From: Acetobacter sp. | GTDB taxonomy: Bacteria > Pseudomonadota > Alphaproteobacteria > Acetobacterales > Acetobacteraceae | Assembly: GCA_017413025.1 (NCBI GenBank) | Contig: JAFPVE010000010.1 | Coordinates: 1 to 45,747, forward strand | Reading direction: 5' to 3' | DNA: 45,747 bases | Part shown: positions 10,004-19,332 of the stretch, in pieces | Numbering within the stretch: position 1 is the first letter of the stretch | Layout: the number at the start of each line of letters is the position of its first letter | Translations under genes and position numbers: made by a program | Notes under the pieces: generated by a model | What the model saw: the letters and a program-made list of their open reading frames with translations, nothing else | Told to the model about the DNA's origin: nothing | The model's database searches: none

Positions 10004-11295
10004 GCCTATTGCTTTTTGAAAACGTTCACCTTGTTGATCCGTCTTCAGATTTAAATCAGAGAGGACGATTACTTGTATGCAAAAACCGTATAGCAGGTAT
10101 TGACACACGATTAGATGAAGCCGTGCCAGATGGTGCAACAATTATTAACGGCAACGGGGCTGTACTTTGCCCGGGTCTTGTCGATATGCGCGTTGAAATT
10201 GGAGAACCAGGATACGAATACCGTGAAACAATAGCCTCTGCTGCGCGCGCTGCTTCTGCGGGGGGCATTACAACTATTGCTGTGATGCCAACATGCCGTC
10301 CCGCTATTGATAACCCTGCTCTTGTACGCATGTTACGTACTCGTGGCGAAGAAACAGGAGCTATTACGATACTTCCTTATGGGGCTCTCACCAAAAATTG
10401 TGAAGGAAAAGAATTAACAGAAATAGGGCTTTTACACCAAGCCGGCGCTATCGCTTTTACAGATGGTATCCATGCTATTGACCCTGCACAATTGATGTAT
10501 TTAGCTTTATCCTATGCAAGTGGGTTTAATGCCCTTATTGTTCAACATCCAGAAGACCCCTCTTTAGCTAAAGCTGGTTGTGTCACCTCGAGTGTATTAG
10601 CCACACGATTAGGACTTCCTAGTATTCCAGCAGCAGCTGAAACTATCATGATTGCACGGGATATTCGTTTAGCCGAATTAACAGGTGGTCGTCTCCATTT
10701 TGGTCATGTTTCTACAGGTGAAGGCGTCGAACTTATCCGACAAGCAAAAGCGCGTGGTCTTCCAATAACTTGTGATACGGCACCCCACTATTTTGATCTC
10801 AACGAAAATAGTATTGGTGATTTTCGTACTTACGCTAAATTTTCTCCTCCTCTTCGAAGTGAACAAGACCGATTAGCTCTTTGTACAGCACTTGCCGACG
10901 GCACAATCGATGCGATAGCCTCCGATCACATTCCGCGTGACGCTGATGATAAACGTGTACCTTTTACACAAGCTGCTACTGGTGGGACAGGAATGGTCAC
11001 GCTGTTAAGTATAACATTAACACGTGTCCATGATGGAACTCTTACACTTCCGCAAGCTATTGCTCTGCTCACACACAAGCCTGCTTCTTTACTAGGCATA
11101 CAAGCAGGGTCTCTTACAATAGGAAGCCATGCCGATTTATGTTTGTTTTTACCAAAACAAAATTGGATCGTTCATTCAGGATGTTTACCTGGTCGTGCTC
11201 AAAACACGCCTTTTGACCGTCGCTCTTTAGAGGGACAAGTTATCGGTACATGGAAGGCTGGGCGCTGCGTGTATAAAACAGATGCTTTTGTATGA
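10000..11295 (+). CDS. pyrC: Dihydroorotase-like protein lacking the HxH metal motif (PyrC'-type)
   Basis: The 431-residue protein has the amidohydrolase/type I dihydroorotase fold signature, but several catalytic positions differ. The metal-binding HxH normally seen in a GLIDMHVH-type sequence is here [13 protein letters not shown], with Arg64 and Glu66 in place of the two histidines. His183 (QHPED), His236 (HFGHVST) and Asp309 (SDH) are kept. In Pseudomonas an inactive PyrC' of this kind is a structural partner of PyrB, and dihydroorotase activity comes from another gene. By analogy this may be an assembly subunit. It overlaps pyrB and plsY by four bases on each side. Automatic annotation would probably call it dihydroorotase. 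Confidence 0.88.
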   Translation: MSLLLFENVHLVDPSSDLNQRGRLLVCKNRIAGIDTRLDEAVPDGATIINGNGAVLCPGLVDMRVEIGEPGYEYRETIASAARAASAGGITTIAVMPTCRPAIDNPALVRMLRTRGEETGAITILPYGALTKNCEGKELTEIGLLHQAGAIAFTDGIHAIDPAQLMYLALSYASGFNALIVQHPEDPSLAKAGCVTSSVLATRLGLPSIPAAAETIMIARDIRLAELTGGRLHFGHVSTGEGVELIRQAKARGLPITCDTAPHYFDLNENSIGDFRTYAKFSPPLRSEQDRLALCTALADGTIDAIASDHIPRDADDKRVPFTQAATGGTGMVTLLSITLTRVHDGTLTLPQAIALLTHKPASLLGIQAGSLTIGSHADLCLFLPKQNWIVHSGCLPGRAQNTPFDRRSLEGQVIGTWKAGRCVYKTDAFV

Positions 11296-11936
11296 TTTAT
11301 TTTTTTCACAATAACCTTTGTGTTTTTATTGTAACAGGGATTTTTTCTTATCTCCTTGGCAGTATACCTTTTGGTCCTCTCTTTACAAGGTTTGCAGGTC
11401 TTGGCGATTTACGCCATATCGGTTCTGGCAATACAGGAGCTACTAATGTTTTACGTACAGGGCGTAAAGGTCTTGCTGCTGCAACATTACTATTAGATGC
11501 AGCAAAAGGAAGTATAGCTGTCATCCTTGCTTCAGTATTTTTCCCTCATTTAAGCTCTCAAACATCGGCGATTGCAGCCCTTGCTGCTGTGATAGGACAT
11601 TGTTACTCTATTTTTCTTGGCTTTCGTGGTGGTAAAGGTGTTGCAACAGGACTAGGTGCCTTGTTAGCCCTCTCTCCTACGACAGGGTTATTCGGTTGTG
11701 CCACATGGCTATGCGTGGCATGGATTACGCGTATTTCTTCAGCAGGAGCGCTGGCAGCTTTCATTTTTATGCCGATCGTTGCTTCCATAAAGTATGGATT
11801 TTCTCTTCAACACTCCTTTATTCCTATAACAACGTTTCTTATCAGTGCTTTTGTTGTTACTAGACATCACAGTAACATCACTCGTATTCTTTCTGGTAAA
11901 GAATCAAAAATTAGTACGCATAAACAAACTCATTAA
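11292..11936 (+). CDS. plsY: Glycerol-3-phosphate acyltransferase PlsY
   Basis: PlsY transfers the acyl group from acyl-phosphate to glycerol-3-phosphate, making lysophosphatidic acid at the inner membrane. The sequence shows several hydrophobic helices, the motif SGNTGATNVLR at residues 45-55, and the glycine-rich GFRGGKGVATGLGALLALSP segment. At 214 residues it has the usual length. Its ATG lies in the ATGA overlap with the pyrC stop, so translation is probably coupled. dprA follows 31 bases after the stop. Confidence 0.94.
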   Translation: MIYFFHNNLCVFIVTGIFSYLLGSIPFGPLFTRFAGLGDLRHIGSGNTGATNVLRTGRKGLAAATLLLDAAKGSIAVILASVFFPHLSSQTSAIAALAAVIGHCYSIFLGFRGGKGVATGLGALLALSPTTGLFGCATWLCVAWITRISSAGALAAFIFMPIVASIKYGFSLQHSFIPITTFLISAFVVTRHHSNITRILSGKESKISTHKQTH

Positions 11937-11967
11937 AACGAGATATTTTATTGTAAGACTTTATTTT

Positions 11968-13140
11968 ATGAATACATTAACCCATTGCCTCCGTCTTGCC
12001 CGAACAGATCAAGTTGGTCCACGCACTTGGCGACGCCTTATGGCAATGTATAATACACCAGAAGAAGCCATTGAAGCACTTCCATCTTTGAACATAAAAG
12101 GACATAGTAAACAACATTTAACCCCTCCGCCTATTGAGAATATTGAACGTGAAATTGAAGCTACTTACGCGTTAGGCGGATCTTTTCTCACCCTTCTTGA
12201 TCCAGCCTATCCCGATTTACTGCGTGCTTTGCCTGATACCCCACCCGTTATTAGCTTTTTAGGAGATATCAGCTGTGTATCTCGCCCTACTCTTAGTATT
12301 GTAGGTGCACGTAATGCTTCTGTACAAGGGTTACGCTTAGCAGAAAGTTTGGCGACAGAACTTACTGAACAAGGTATCGTTGTCGTTTCTGGTTTAGCTA
12401 TTGGTATTGATTCTGCGGCACATCGTGGCACTTTATATCGCCATGGCATGACAATTGCTGCTATTGCAGGAGGGTTAGATTGTCCCTATCCGCCAGAAAA
12501 TGCCAAACTTCAAGAACAAATTGCCGCGACAGGACTCGTTATAACAGAAGCGCCTTTAGGCGTTGCACCACAAGCACGCAGCTTTCCACGTCGTAATAGG
12601 CTTATTGCAGGGCTATCACTAGGGTGTATTGTCATAGAGGCGTCTGTACATTCAGGCACACTCATTACAGCACAAATGGCACTTGATTACGGGCGTGAGC
12701 TTTTTGCTGTTCCCGGATCTCCGTTAGACCCACGCTGTCGTGGAAGTAATAATCTCTTAAGACATGGTGCAATTTTAACGGAAAATATTCACGATATTCT
12801 CCCACATATTGCCAACACTACTAGTAAAGGACTTTATACGCCACCAACAAAATACCAAAAAATACGAGAGTCCTCTATTGTATCTCTCTCGTATGATGTG
12901 CAAAATACGCCTTCTTTACCAGAAGAAAACTTACATACAAAGCTTATCAACCTTCTCTCTTTCACGCCTACTCCTGTTGATGATCTTATACACCATAGCC
13001 AATATCCCGCACCTGAGGTACTAACAGCTTTAACAGAGCTAGAGCTTTCAGGACGTGTTATTTCTACTTTAGATGGACGCATCAGTTTGGTAGAACATAA
13101 AGATCATAGTGTAAAAACAGTTCAATCCACACATTTATAA
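11968..13140 (+). CDS. dprA: DNA-processing protein DprA
   Basis: DprA binds incoming single-stranded DNA in transformation and loads RecA. The Rossmann-like core is clear: SIVGARNASVQGLRLAESLA with the GxR motif at residues 113-115, then VVSGLAIGIDSAAHRGTL, GGLDCPYPPEN and FPRRNRLIAGLS. A C-terminal winged-helix-like region follows (TPTPVDDLIHHSQYPAPEV). The frame extends upstream into plsY, to 11845, but the ATG at 11968 gives the normal MNTLTHCLRLARTDQVGPRTW start and removes a long overlap, so I chose it; the product is 390 residues. topA follows 16 bases after the stop, a neighbour pair seen in many bacteria. Confidence 0.94.
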   Translation: MNTLTHCLRLARTDQVGPRTWRRLMAMYNTPEEAIEALPSLNIKGHSKQHLTPPPIENIEREIEATYALGGSFLTLLDPAYPDLLRALPDTPPVISFLGDISCVSRPTLSIVGARNASVQGLRLAESLATELTEQGIVVVSGLAIGIDSAAHRGTLYRHGMTIAAIAGGLDCPYPPENAKLQEQIAATGLVITEAPLGVAPQARSFPRRNRLIAGLSLGCIVIEASVHSGTLITAQMALDYGRELFAVPGSPLDPRCRGSNNLLRHGAILTENIHDILPHIANTTSKGLYTPPTKYQKIRESSIVSLSYDVQNTPSLPEENLHTKLINLLSFTPTPVDDLIHHSQYPAPEVLTALTELELSGRVISTLDGRISLVEHKDHSVKTVQSTHL

Positions 13141-13156
13141 AAAATTTGGAGCATAA

Positions 13157-15862
13157 ATGAGTAACGTTGTTGTTGTTGAGTCACCTGCTAAAGCAAAAAC
13201 AATTCATAAATATTTAGGAAGTGAATACACGATTATTGCTTCTTTGGGTCACGTACGTGATCTCCCTCCTAAAGATGGATCTGTTGATCCTAACAATAAT
13301 TTTGAAATGATTTGGCAATCTGATGAACGAGGCAACAAACAAGTTACAGCCATCGCTAAAGCACTTAAAAATGCTAAAAATCTTTATCTCGCTACTGACC
13401 CAGATCGTGAAGGAGAAGCCATTTCTTGGCATATTCTTGCCATGTTAGAGGAACGTCACGCCCTTAAAAATATTCATGTTCAGCGTATTACGTTCCATGA
13501 GATTACGAAAAATGCTATTCGCTATGCTGTTGATCACCCTCGGCACATTGACATGCCTTTAGTAGAAGCCTATCTTGCACGCAGAGCGTTAGATTATTTG
13601 GTAGGCTTTACATTATCACCTGTACTTTGGCACAAACTTCCCGGCTCACGCAGTGCGGGACGCGTTCAATCTGTCGCCCTTCGTTTAGTGTGTGAACGTG
13701 AAGCCGAAATTGAGATGTTCAAACCTCGGGAATATTGGAATATTACAGCCTCTTTTCTCACACAAGCGGGCGCCGCTTTTACGGCACGCCTCACCCATCT
13801 CAACGGTCATAAACTTGATCAATTTGACCTTGCCAATGCTGAACAAGCTGAAAAAGCGCGCCAAGCCGTTGAAACAGAACATTTTTCTGTTCACACTATT
13901 GAACGCCGTACAGTACGTCGCAATCCGTCTCCCCCCTTTACCACGTCTACCCTTCAACAAGAGGCTTCACGCAAATTAGGAATGACGGCACAAAACACCA
14001 TGCGGACAGCCCAACAGCTTTATGAGGGTGTTGACCTTGACGGTGAAACAGTAGGACTTATTACCTATATGCGTACAGATGGCACCACCCTCTCAGAGGA
14101 AGCTGTACATGCTATCCGGCACTATATCGATACCCTTATCGGCAACACCTATGTGCCCAGTAAACCTCGAATTTACACCTCCAAAGTTAAAAACGCTCAA
14201 GAAGCGCATGAAGCCATACGCCCAACAGATGTTTTACGCACACCAGACTCTGTTGCACCTTATCTTACCTATGAACAGAAACGCTTATACGAACTCATCT
14301 GGAAGCGTGCCGTGGCAAGCCAAATGGAATCGGCTCTTTTCGATCAAGTGACCATTAACATCAGTAATGCTTCTGCACAAACAATACTCCGCGCTAATGG
14401 CTCTATTATGACCTTTGATGGGTTTTTACATCTCTATCGTGAAGGACAAGATGATACAGAAGAAATAGGACAAGATGAGTCCCGGCTTCTTCCCCCTATG
14501 CAAGAGCAAGAGTCATTAACCCATGATGGCATAAAAACAGAACAACATTTTACACAACCCCCTCCCCGTTTTTCGGAAGCCTCCCTTGTTAAAAAGCTAG
14601 AAGAACTTGGCATCGGTCGCCCGTCAACCTATGCGTCTATTCTTGAAGTTTTACAGGATCGCCATTACGTCAAATTAGAAAACCGCCGTTTTATTCCAGA
14701 AACACGAGGACGTATCGTCACAACTTTTTTGGTTTTATTTTTTGAACGTTATGTTAATACAGGATTTACAGCTGAATTTGAAACTTTATTAGACGATATT
14801 TCTGATGGACGCGCTCAATGGAAATATGTTTTGGAATCTTTTTGGAAAGATTTTTCTAAAGCTATTGCTGATACGAAAGAGTTAAAAAATGCAGATGTGA
14901 TTGATGCACTTGACAAAACCCTTGAACCTTTCTTTTTTCCTCCCCGCTCCGATGGATTAGATCCTAGACAATGTCACTCTTGTCAATCAGGAAGACTCGG
15001 ACTGAAACTTGGAAAACATGGTGCCTTTATTGGGTGCTCTGATTACCCAGAGTGCCATTATACTTGTGATATCTCAAATTTTATGACATCATCTTTTTCA
15101 AAAGAAAATAGTCATGAACATACTTTTAAAGATGGTATATATCTTTTAGGGCAACATCCTCTAACAAAAGAAGATATTACTCTTCGCCAAGGTCCATGGG
15201 GATTATACCTACAGCAAGGCACATCCGACTCTACAGATAAAAAAGAAAAAGTTAAACGAAAGACACTTCCTAAAAATATCAGTGAAAAAGACATCACGCT
15301 AGAACAAGCTATAGGACTTTTATCTCTCCCAAGAATTATCGGTTTACACCCAGAAACAAACGAACCTATTGAAGCTGGTCTTGGTCGTTTTGGTCCCTAT
15401 GTTAAAATGGGTTCTGTTTATAGTTCACTTGATAAAGACGATGATATTTTCACCGTAGGCATTAATAGAGCTGTTGACGCTCTGGCAAAAAAAATGTCTT
15501 CGATCCGCGTATTGGGACAACATCCCGTTGATCATCAGCCTGTTACCCTTCACAAGGGACGATTTGCTCCTTATATACAACACGGTTCTATAAGGGCGAA
15601 CCTATCACGTGATACAGATATCGATACAGTCACGCTTGATGACGCCCTCACTTTTCTTACACAGAATGGCAAGCCTTTCAAAGCAAAAGCAAAAACCCCT
15701 AAAAAAACCTCTTCCAAAGAAAAAAAGGCTTCAACTTCTTCAAAGAAAGTTCAAAAAATAACAAAGAGTTCTGTCAAAACAGCAACAAAACCCCATAAAA
15801 CAGTTACACGCTTAAAAAAGAAAATGACAACGGATGTTATTCCTAATATATCTTTATCATAA
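13157..15862 (+). CDS. topA: DNA topoisomerase I
   Basis: Type IA topoisomerase, 901 residues, which relaxes negative supercoils through a 5'-phosphotyrosine link. The TOPRIM domain opens the protein (VVVESPAKAKTI, Glu8) and has DPDREGE at residues 81-87. The active-site tyrosine is Tyr304 in GLITYMRTDGT, and SAGRVQSVALRLVCERE is the family signature. One four-cysteine zinc ribbon (CHSC...GCSDYPECHYTC) lies near residue 610. It is followed by repeated topoisomerase C-terminal modules (LGQHP, LGRFGPYVKMG, KGRFAPYIQHG). The last 70 residues are a lysine-rich tail, as in many proteobacterial enzymes. GGAG stands six bases before the ATG. Last gene of the gltX run. Confidence 0.97.
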   Translation: MSNVVVVESPAKAKTIHKYLGSEYTIIASLGHVRDLPPKDGSVDPNNNFEMIWQSDERGNKQVTAIAKALKNAKNLYLATDPDREGEAISWHILAMLEERHALKNIHVQRITFHEITKNAIRYAVDHPRHIDMPLVEAYLARRALDYLVGFTLSPVLWHKLPGSRSAGRVQSVALRLVCEREAEIEMFKPREYWNITASFLTQAGAAFTARLTHLNGHKLDQFDLANAEQAEKARQAVETEHFSVHTIERRTVRRNPSPPFTTSTLQQEASRKLGMTAQNTMRTAQQLYEGVDLDGETVGLITYMRTDGTTLSEEAVHAIRHYIDTLIGNTYVPSKPRIYTSKVKNAQEAHEAIRPTDVLRTPDSVAPYLTYEQKRLYELIWKRAVASQMESALFDQVTINISNASAQTILRANGSIMTFDGFLHLYREGQDDTEEIGQDESRLLPPMQEQESLTHDGIKTEQHFTQPPPRFSEASLVKKLEELGIGRPSTYASILEVLQDRHYVKLENRRFIPETRGRIVTTFLVLFFERYVNTGFTAEFETLLDDISDGRAQWKYVLESFWKDFSKAIADTKELKNADVIDALDKTLEPFFFPPRSDGLDPRQCHSCQSGRLGLKLGKHGAFIGCSDYPECHYTCDISNFMTSSFSKENSHEHTFKDGIYLLGQHPLTKEDITLRQGPWGLYLQQGTSDSTDKKEKVKRKTLPKNISEKDITLEQAIGLLSLPRIIGLHPETNEPIEAGLGRFGPYVKMGSVYSSLDKDDDIFTVGINRAVDALAKKMSSIRVLGQHPVDHQPVTLHKGRFAPYIQHGSIRANLSRDTDIDTVTLDDALTFLTQNGKPFKAKAKTPKKTSSKEKKASTSSKKVQKITKSSVKTATKPHKTVTRLKKKMTTDVIPNISLS

Positions 15863-15934
15863 TGTTTTACTGTCTGAACACCTTTAGAGCCTCTTCTTTT
15901 CTTTATACCAACGTGTTACACTGCTCATAGAATT

Positions 15935-17116
15935 ATGATACTACGCAGCAAAAATCTTATCACACACACGTTATTCTCTGCCTCTGTCGCAACGTGGCTT
16001 TTGGCTATTCCTTTTATTACCCATGCTCAGCCAGTGCAAGGGCTGTATATAGCGGGAGAAGGAGGTGCTACTTTTAACCAAGACCAATACATTCGTTCCT
16101 CCAAGATGTTCCCTGATGGTCGTGACCGCTGGCATACAGGCGGTATTGGTATTGGTTCTATAGGATGGGGACTAGGCAATGGATTTCGCGTAGAAATGGA
16201 AGGTAATTATCGGAGTATGGCTTATAAACGATTTATTACGAACGCCTTTCATAATGAACACGTGGGAGGTCGTCGACAAACTTATGGTTTTATGGCCAAT
16301 GCCTTTTTCGATATGGATGTCGGTAGTCCTTGGATATTTCCTTATTTTGGTGCTGGTATTGGATATGATTGGACAAGTCTGCACACCTCGGTTATGGTAC
16401 CTAATAAACAATTTGACGAACATGTTTGGGGAACGTTTGGTAATTTTGCTTATCAGGCTATATTTGGTTTGTCCTTTCCAACACCGTGGATTGTTGGTCT
16501 TTCTGCAACAGCAGAATACCGTTTTTGGACAATGCTCGGTCCACAGTCATATCATGCGACGTCGTGGGGAACAATAGGGGGTACTGTTAACGGTATAACA
16601 CAAACGCACCCTTATGGATTTTCTAGTGGCAACCACGATACGAGAACAGATTTTAACCATTCTCTTATGCTAGGATTACGATATGAGTTCAATCCGCCAC
16701 CCCCACCGCCGATGCCGACGGCGTCCACAACATCAATAACTCCAACTATTCCGGCACCACAAGCCTTACGGAGTTATCTTGTTTTCTTTGATTGGGATAA
16801 AGCAGACCTTACTAACCGTGCCCGTACAGTTATCAACACTGCAGCAAAAGCAGCAACGCACATTGCCCTAACGCGTATTACTGTATCAGGCTATACAGAT
16901 AACACATCTGCTCATCCAGGTCAAAAAGCAGGCTTAGACTACAATCTTAAACTTTCCCTTCGTCGTGCAGAAGTCGTTAAAGCAGAACTCATTCGTGACG
17001 GCGTTCAAAAGTCAGTAATCTCTATCTACGGTTATGGACAAGCGGATCCTATCGTCAAAACAGGTCCTAACACAAGAGAACCTCAAAACAGACGCGTGGA
17101 AATCGTTCTCCGCTAG
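15935..17116 (+). CDS. OmpA-family outer-membrane protein
   Basis: The 393-residue product starts with a signal peptide (hydrophobic core SASVATWLLAIPFITHA, likely cut after Ala31). The mature part begins QPVQGLYIAGEGG and runs as alternating aromatic/glycine beta strands typical of an eight-strand barrel. A Pro/Thr linker (PPPPPPMPTASTT) follows. The C-terminal OmpA domain begins LVFFDWDKADLT and contains VSGYTDNTS and NRRVEIVLR, which bind peptidoglycan. It probably anchors the outer membrane to the wall. It sits in its own unit after topA and ends at a strong bidirectional terminator. The start has no strong Shine-Dalgarno sequence. Confidence 0.92.
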   Translation: MILRSKNLITHTLFSASVATWLLAIPFITHAQPVQGLYIAGEGGATFNQDQYIRSSKMFPDGRDRWHTGGIGIGSIGWGLGNGFRVEMEGNYRSMAYKRFITNAFHNEHVGGRRQTYGFMANAFFDMDVGSPWIFPYFGAGIGYDWTSLHTSVMVPNKQFDEHVWGTFGNFAYQAIFGLSFPTPWIVGLSATAEYRFWTMLGPQSYHATSWGTIGGTVNGITQTHPYGFSSGNHDTRTDFNHSLMLGLRYEFNPPPPPPMPTASTTSITPTIPAPQALRSYLVFFDWDKADLTNRARTVINTAAKAATHIALTRITVSGYTDNTSAHPGQKAGLDYNLKLSLRRAEVVKAELIRDGVQKSVISIYGYGQADPIVKTGPNTREPQNRRVEIVLR

Positions 17117-17149
17117 AAAACAATTTATTAGAATTAGATCTGTAAAAAT

Positions 17150-17188
17150 AAAAAACCTGCCTATCCATAAATGAAAAGCAGGTTTTTT
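17150..17188. terminator. Bidirectional intrinsic terminator between the OmpA-family gene and cysK
   Basis: Bases 17150-17160 (AAAAAACCTGC) pair perfectly with 17178-17188 (GCAGGTTTTTT) around a 17-base loop. The A run on one arm and T run on the other make it work in both directions. It sits exactly between the converging OmpA-family gene and cysK. Confidence 0.85.
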
Positions 17189-17206
17189 CGTTATTTTACT
17201 ATATTC

Positions 17207-18175
17207 CTACAAACCATCAAAAAGAGGAGTAGATAAATATCGTTCGGCACAAGATGGCGCAATAGCAACAATCGTCTTACCTGTATATTCTTCTTTTTTT
17301 GCTAAGTTTAACGCGGCATGTAAGGCAGCCCCTGAAGAAATACCAATAGGGATACCATCAACCTTTGCGCATTTACGTGCAGTCTCTATAGCATCACGTT
17401 CTGGAACCATAATAACACTATCTAAAATACTAACATCTAATATTTCAGGCACAAACCCGGAACCAATTCCCTGAATTGCATGTGGGCCGGGCTCATGTCC
17501 ATTCAAAACCGCACTTTCAGAAGGTTCAACGGCAAATACGCGTAACTCTGATTTGCGAGGTTTTAATGCGTGCGCAATACCTGTTACCGTTCCACCAGAA
17601 CCAACGCCAGCAACAACAACATCTACTTCCCCATTCGTATCAGCCCAAATTTCCTCTGCTGTCGTAGCAACATGCACTTCAGGGTTAGTGAGATTCGTAA
17701 ATTGGCTCGGCATCCAAGCCTTTGGATTTTCAGCCAAAATTTCATTAGCCCGTGCAATAGCACCTTTCATCCCTAATTCAGGAGGTGTTAGCTCCAAATG
17801 CCCTCCTAGTAACTTTACCATACGCTGTCGTTCTATAGATGCCCCTTTTGGCATAACAACAGTTAAACGATATCCTCGTGCAGCTGCAACAAAAGCCAAA
17901 GAAATACCTGTATTGCCTGATGTTGGCTCAACAAGGAGAGTCTTTTCAGGTGTAATCAATCCTTTATTTTCAGCATCAAGTACCATCGCAACGCCGATTC
18001 TGTCCTTAACAGAAGACAGCGGATTAAAATATTCTAGTTTTAAGAGTAATCGGCTTTTTAACTGCTCTTGATATGTTAAGCGAGGTAAAGCAACGAGTGG
18101 CGTCCCACCTACTGTATTGATAATTGAGTCATAAACACGCCCCCTCGGAGCGACAAAACCAAACCGATTTTCCAT
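17207..18175 (-). CDS. cysK: Cysteine synthase A (O-acetylserine sulfhydrylase)
   Basis: This PLP enzyme makes cysteine from O-acetylserine and sulfide. The cofactor lysine is Lys57 in NPLSSVKDRI; the substrate loop is PTSGNTG at residues 84-90; the phosphate-binding glycines are GSGGTVTG; and the C-terminal motif is GISSGAA. Its length of 322 residues is standard. AAGGAG lies six bases upstream of the ATG at 18175. It is transcribed towards the shared terminator at 17150-17188. No cysE or sulfate genes are nearby. Confidence 0.95.
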   Translation of the reverse strand: MENRFGFVAPRGRVYDSIINTVGGTPLVALPRLTYQEQLKSRLLLKLEYFNPLSSVKDRIGVAMVLDAENKGLITPEKTLLVEPTSGNTGISLAFVAAARGYRLTVVMPKGASIERQRMVKLLGGHLELTPPELGMKGAIARANEILAENPKAWMPSQFTNLTNPEVHVATTAEEIWADTNGEVDVVVAGVGSGGTVTGIAHALKPRKSELRVFAVEPSESAVLNGHEPGPHAIQGIGSGFVPEILDVSILDSVIMVPERDAIETARKCAKVDGIPIGISSGAALHAALNLAKKEEYTGKTIVAIAPSCAERYLSTPLFDGL

Positions 18176-18270
18176 TTCTTACTCCTTCCACACTGTATTT
18201 ATTGCATTATAGCTCTATAGATTAAAACGCATTGGTTACTAGAAGTTTAAAAACTATGATTCTTAAAAAA

Positions 18271-18301
18271 TATTTAAAAATCATTCCAATATTTTTAAAT
18301 A
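18271..18301 (-). terminator. AT-only inverted repeat downstream of the lipoprotein gene, possible terminator
   Basis: Bases 18271-18281 (TATTTAAAAAT) and 18291-18301 (ATTTTTAAATA) form a perfect 11-base-pair stem around a nine-base loop. On the minus strand it is followed by a T-rich tail (ATTTTTTAAG), so it could end transcription of the lipoprotein gene at 18338-18895. The stem has no G-C pairs, which makes it weak. Confidence 0.4.
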
Positions 18302-18337
18302 ATTCCTCATTCCTATATATTTTGAGAGTTTTTGATG

Positions 18338-18895
18338 TCATTTATGCTTATATGCTGATACGGCACGATGACTTCTTTTCCGTGTAAAATGATGTCTTGA
18401 TTCTACATGATTAGACTCTGTCGTAGCAGGATAAGGAACAGGAACACCTGTTGCATCAACGTATGCAACAACAACGAGATGATCACGCTTTTGCCCAGGC
18501 GCAGGTAAAAGAGTAACGTTAAATTTATCTTGTCCAGCGTAACCTAATGTTGGCGTATAGGTAACATGTGTATCGTCATCTAACGAATAAAGAAAGGCTT
18601 TGCCATGTTGAGGAGGTGGTTCCACGCCAAAAGATATATAAGCCTTTCCATTAGGTTGAGAAACTTTGAACTCACAAAGTCCACCGTCTGAACGTACAGT
18701 CATTGTTGTTGACAGATTTCCGTCAGCATCTTTTTTAACAGGTTCAACCTTACAAACAGCAGATTTTTTCATATACGCAAAGGGATTAGGCGATGCGACA
18801 CGCATAGGAACACTTTTCTTCACTGCTGTTGTGGTCGTACAAGCAGAAACAACTCCACAAGCTATCGTCAAAACAATAATTTTCGTTAAACGCAC
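18338..18895 (-). CDS. Lipoprotein with a cadherin/Big-like repeat
   Basis: The 185-residue product starts at a GTG with GAGAAG just upstream. It has a lipoprotein signal (IIVLTIACGVVSAC, lipobox VSAC with Cys19 lipidated). The mature part contains one Ig/cadherin-like module: SFGVEPPPQHGKAFLYSLDD followed by VTYTPTLGYAGQDKFNV, the HG-x-YTP-x-GYxGxDxF pattern of bacterial repeat domains. The C-terminus is basic and histidine-rich (SRHHFTRKRSHR). It is probably periplasmic, attached to a membrane. I know no specific function. Its divergent neighbour is also a small exported protein. Confidence 0.8.
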   Translation of the reverse strand: MRLTKIIVLTIACGVVSACTTTTAVKKSVPMRVASPNPFAYMKKSAVCKVEPVKKDADGNLSTTMTVRSDGGLCEFKVSQPNGKAYISFGVEPPPQHGKAFLYSLDDDTHVTYTPTLGYAGQDKFNVTLLPAPGQKRDHLVVVAYVDATGVPVPYPATTESNHVESRHHFTRKRSHRAVSAYKHK

Positions 18896-19332
18896 GTTAC
18901 TTCTCTACCTTTCTCTACTTTAGTTATTGTTATGTATAATAGTTTAGTATATCAATGGCTATCACTTACTCTGGTACTCTGGTAAACACAGTTTATAGCA
19001 TATTCTTCATACGTACTTTAATACATAACTTTACACAACATCGCCATTTGCATTTTATGCATTACATAACTTATGCTATTACATAACTTATGCTATTTTA
19101 TTACAACTAGGTAACTATACCGAACTCTCTATGTATTGTCATGCATATCTTAAACTACAAATTTTGTCAAAATTGTTGATCTTTACAAGTTTATCATTTC
19201 AGAAATTAGGGCAGTATTTTGATACTCTCTTAATACTTAAACATTTTCTACCTTCTATGTTATTGTTTTCTCTGTTGCCTAGCTCTTTAACCTATTTTTT
19301 TAATCTTATCTTAAATCTTGGAGGTTTTTCTT
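18896..19332. other. AT-rich divergent spacer with a 17-bp tandem duplication
   Basis: This 437-base region separates two divergent exported-protein genes and must carry both promoters. I see no reliable gene here; long hydrophobic frames reflect its T-rich composition. It contains a perfect 17-bp tandem duplication at 19061-19094 (separate entry). The last bases carry GGAGG before the start at 19333. Confidence 0.5.
19061..19094. repeat. Perfect 17-bp tandem duplication
   Basis: The unit ATTACATAACTTATGCT occurs twice head to tail (19061-19077 and 19078-19094) with no mismatch. It lies between two divergent genes, where promoters or operators would be expected. Confidence 0.85.
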
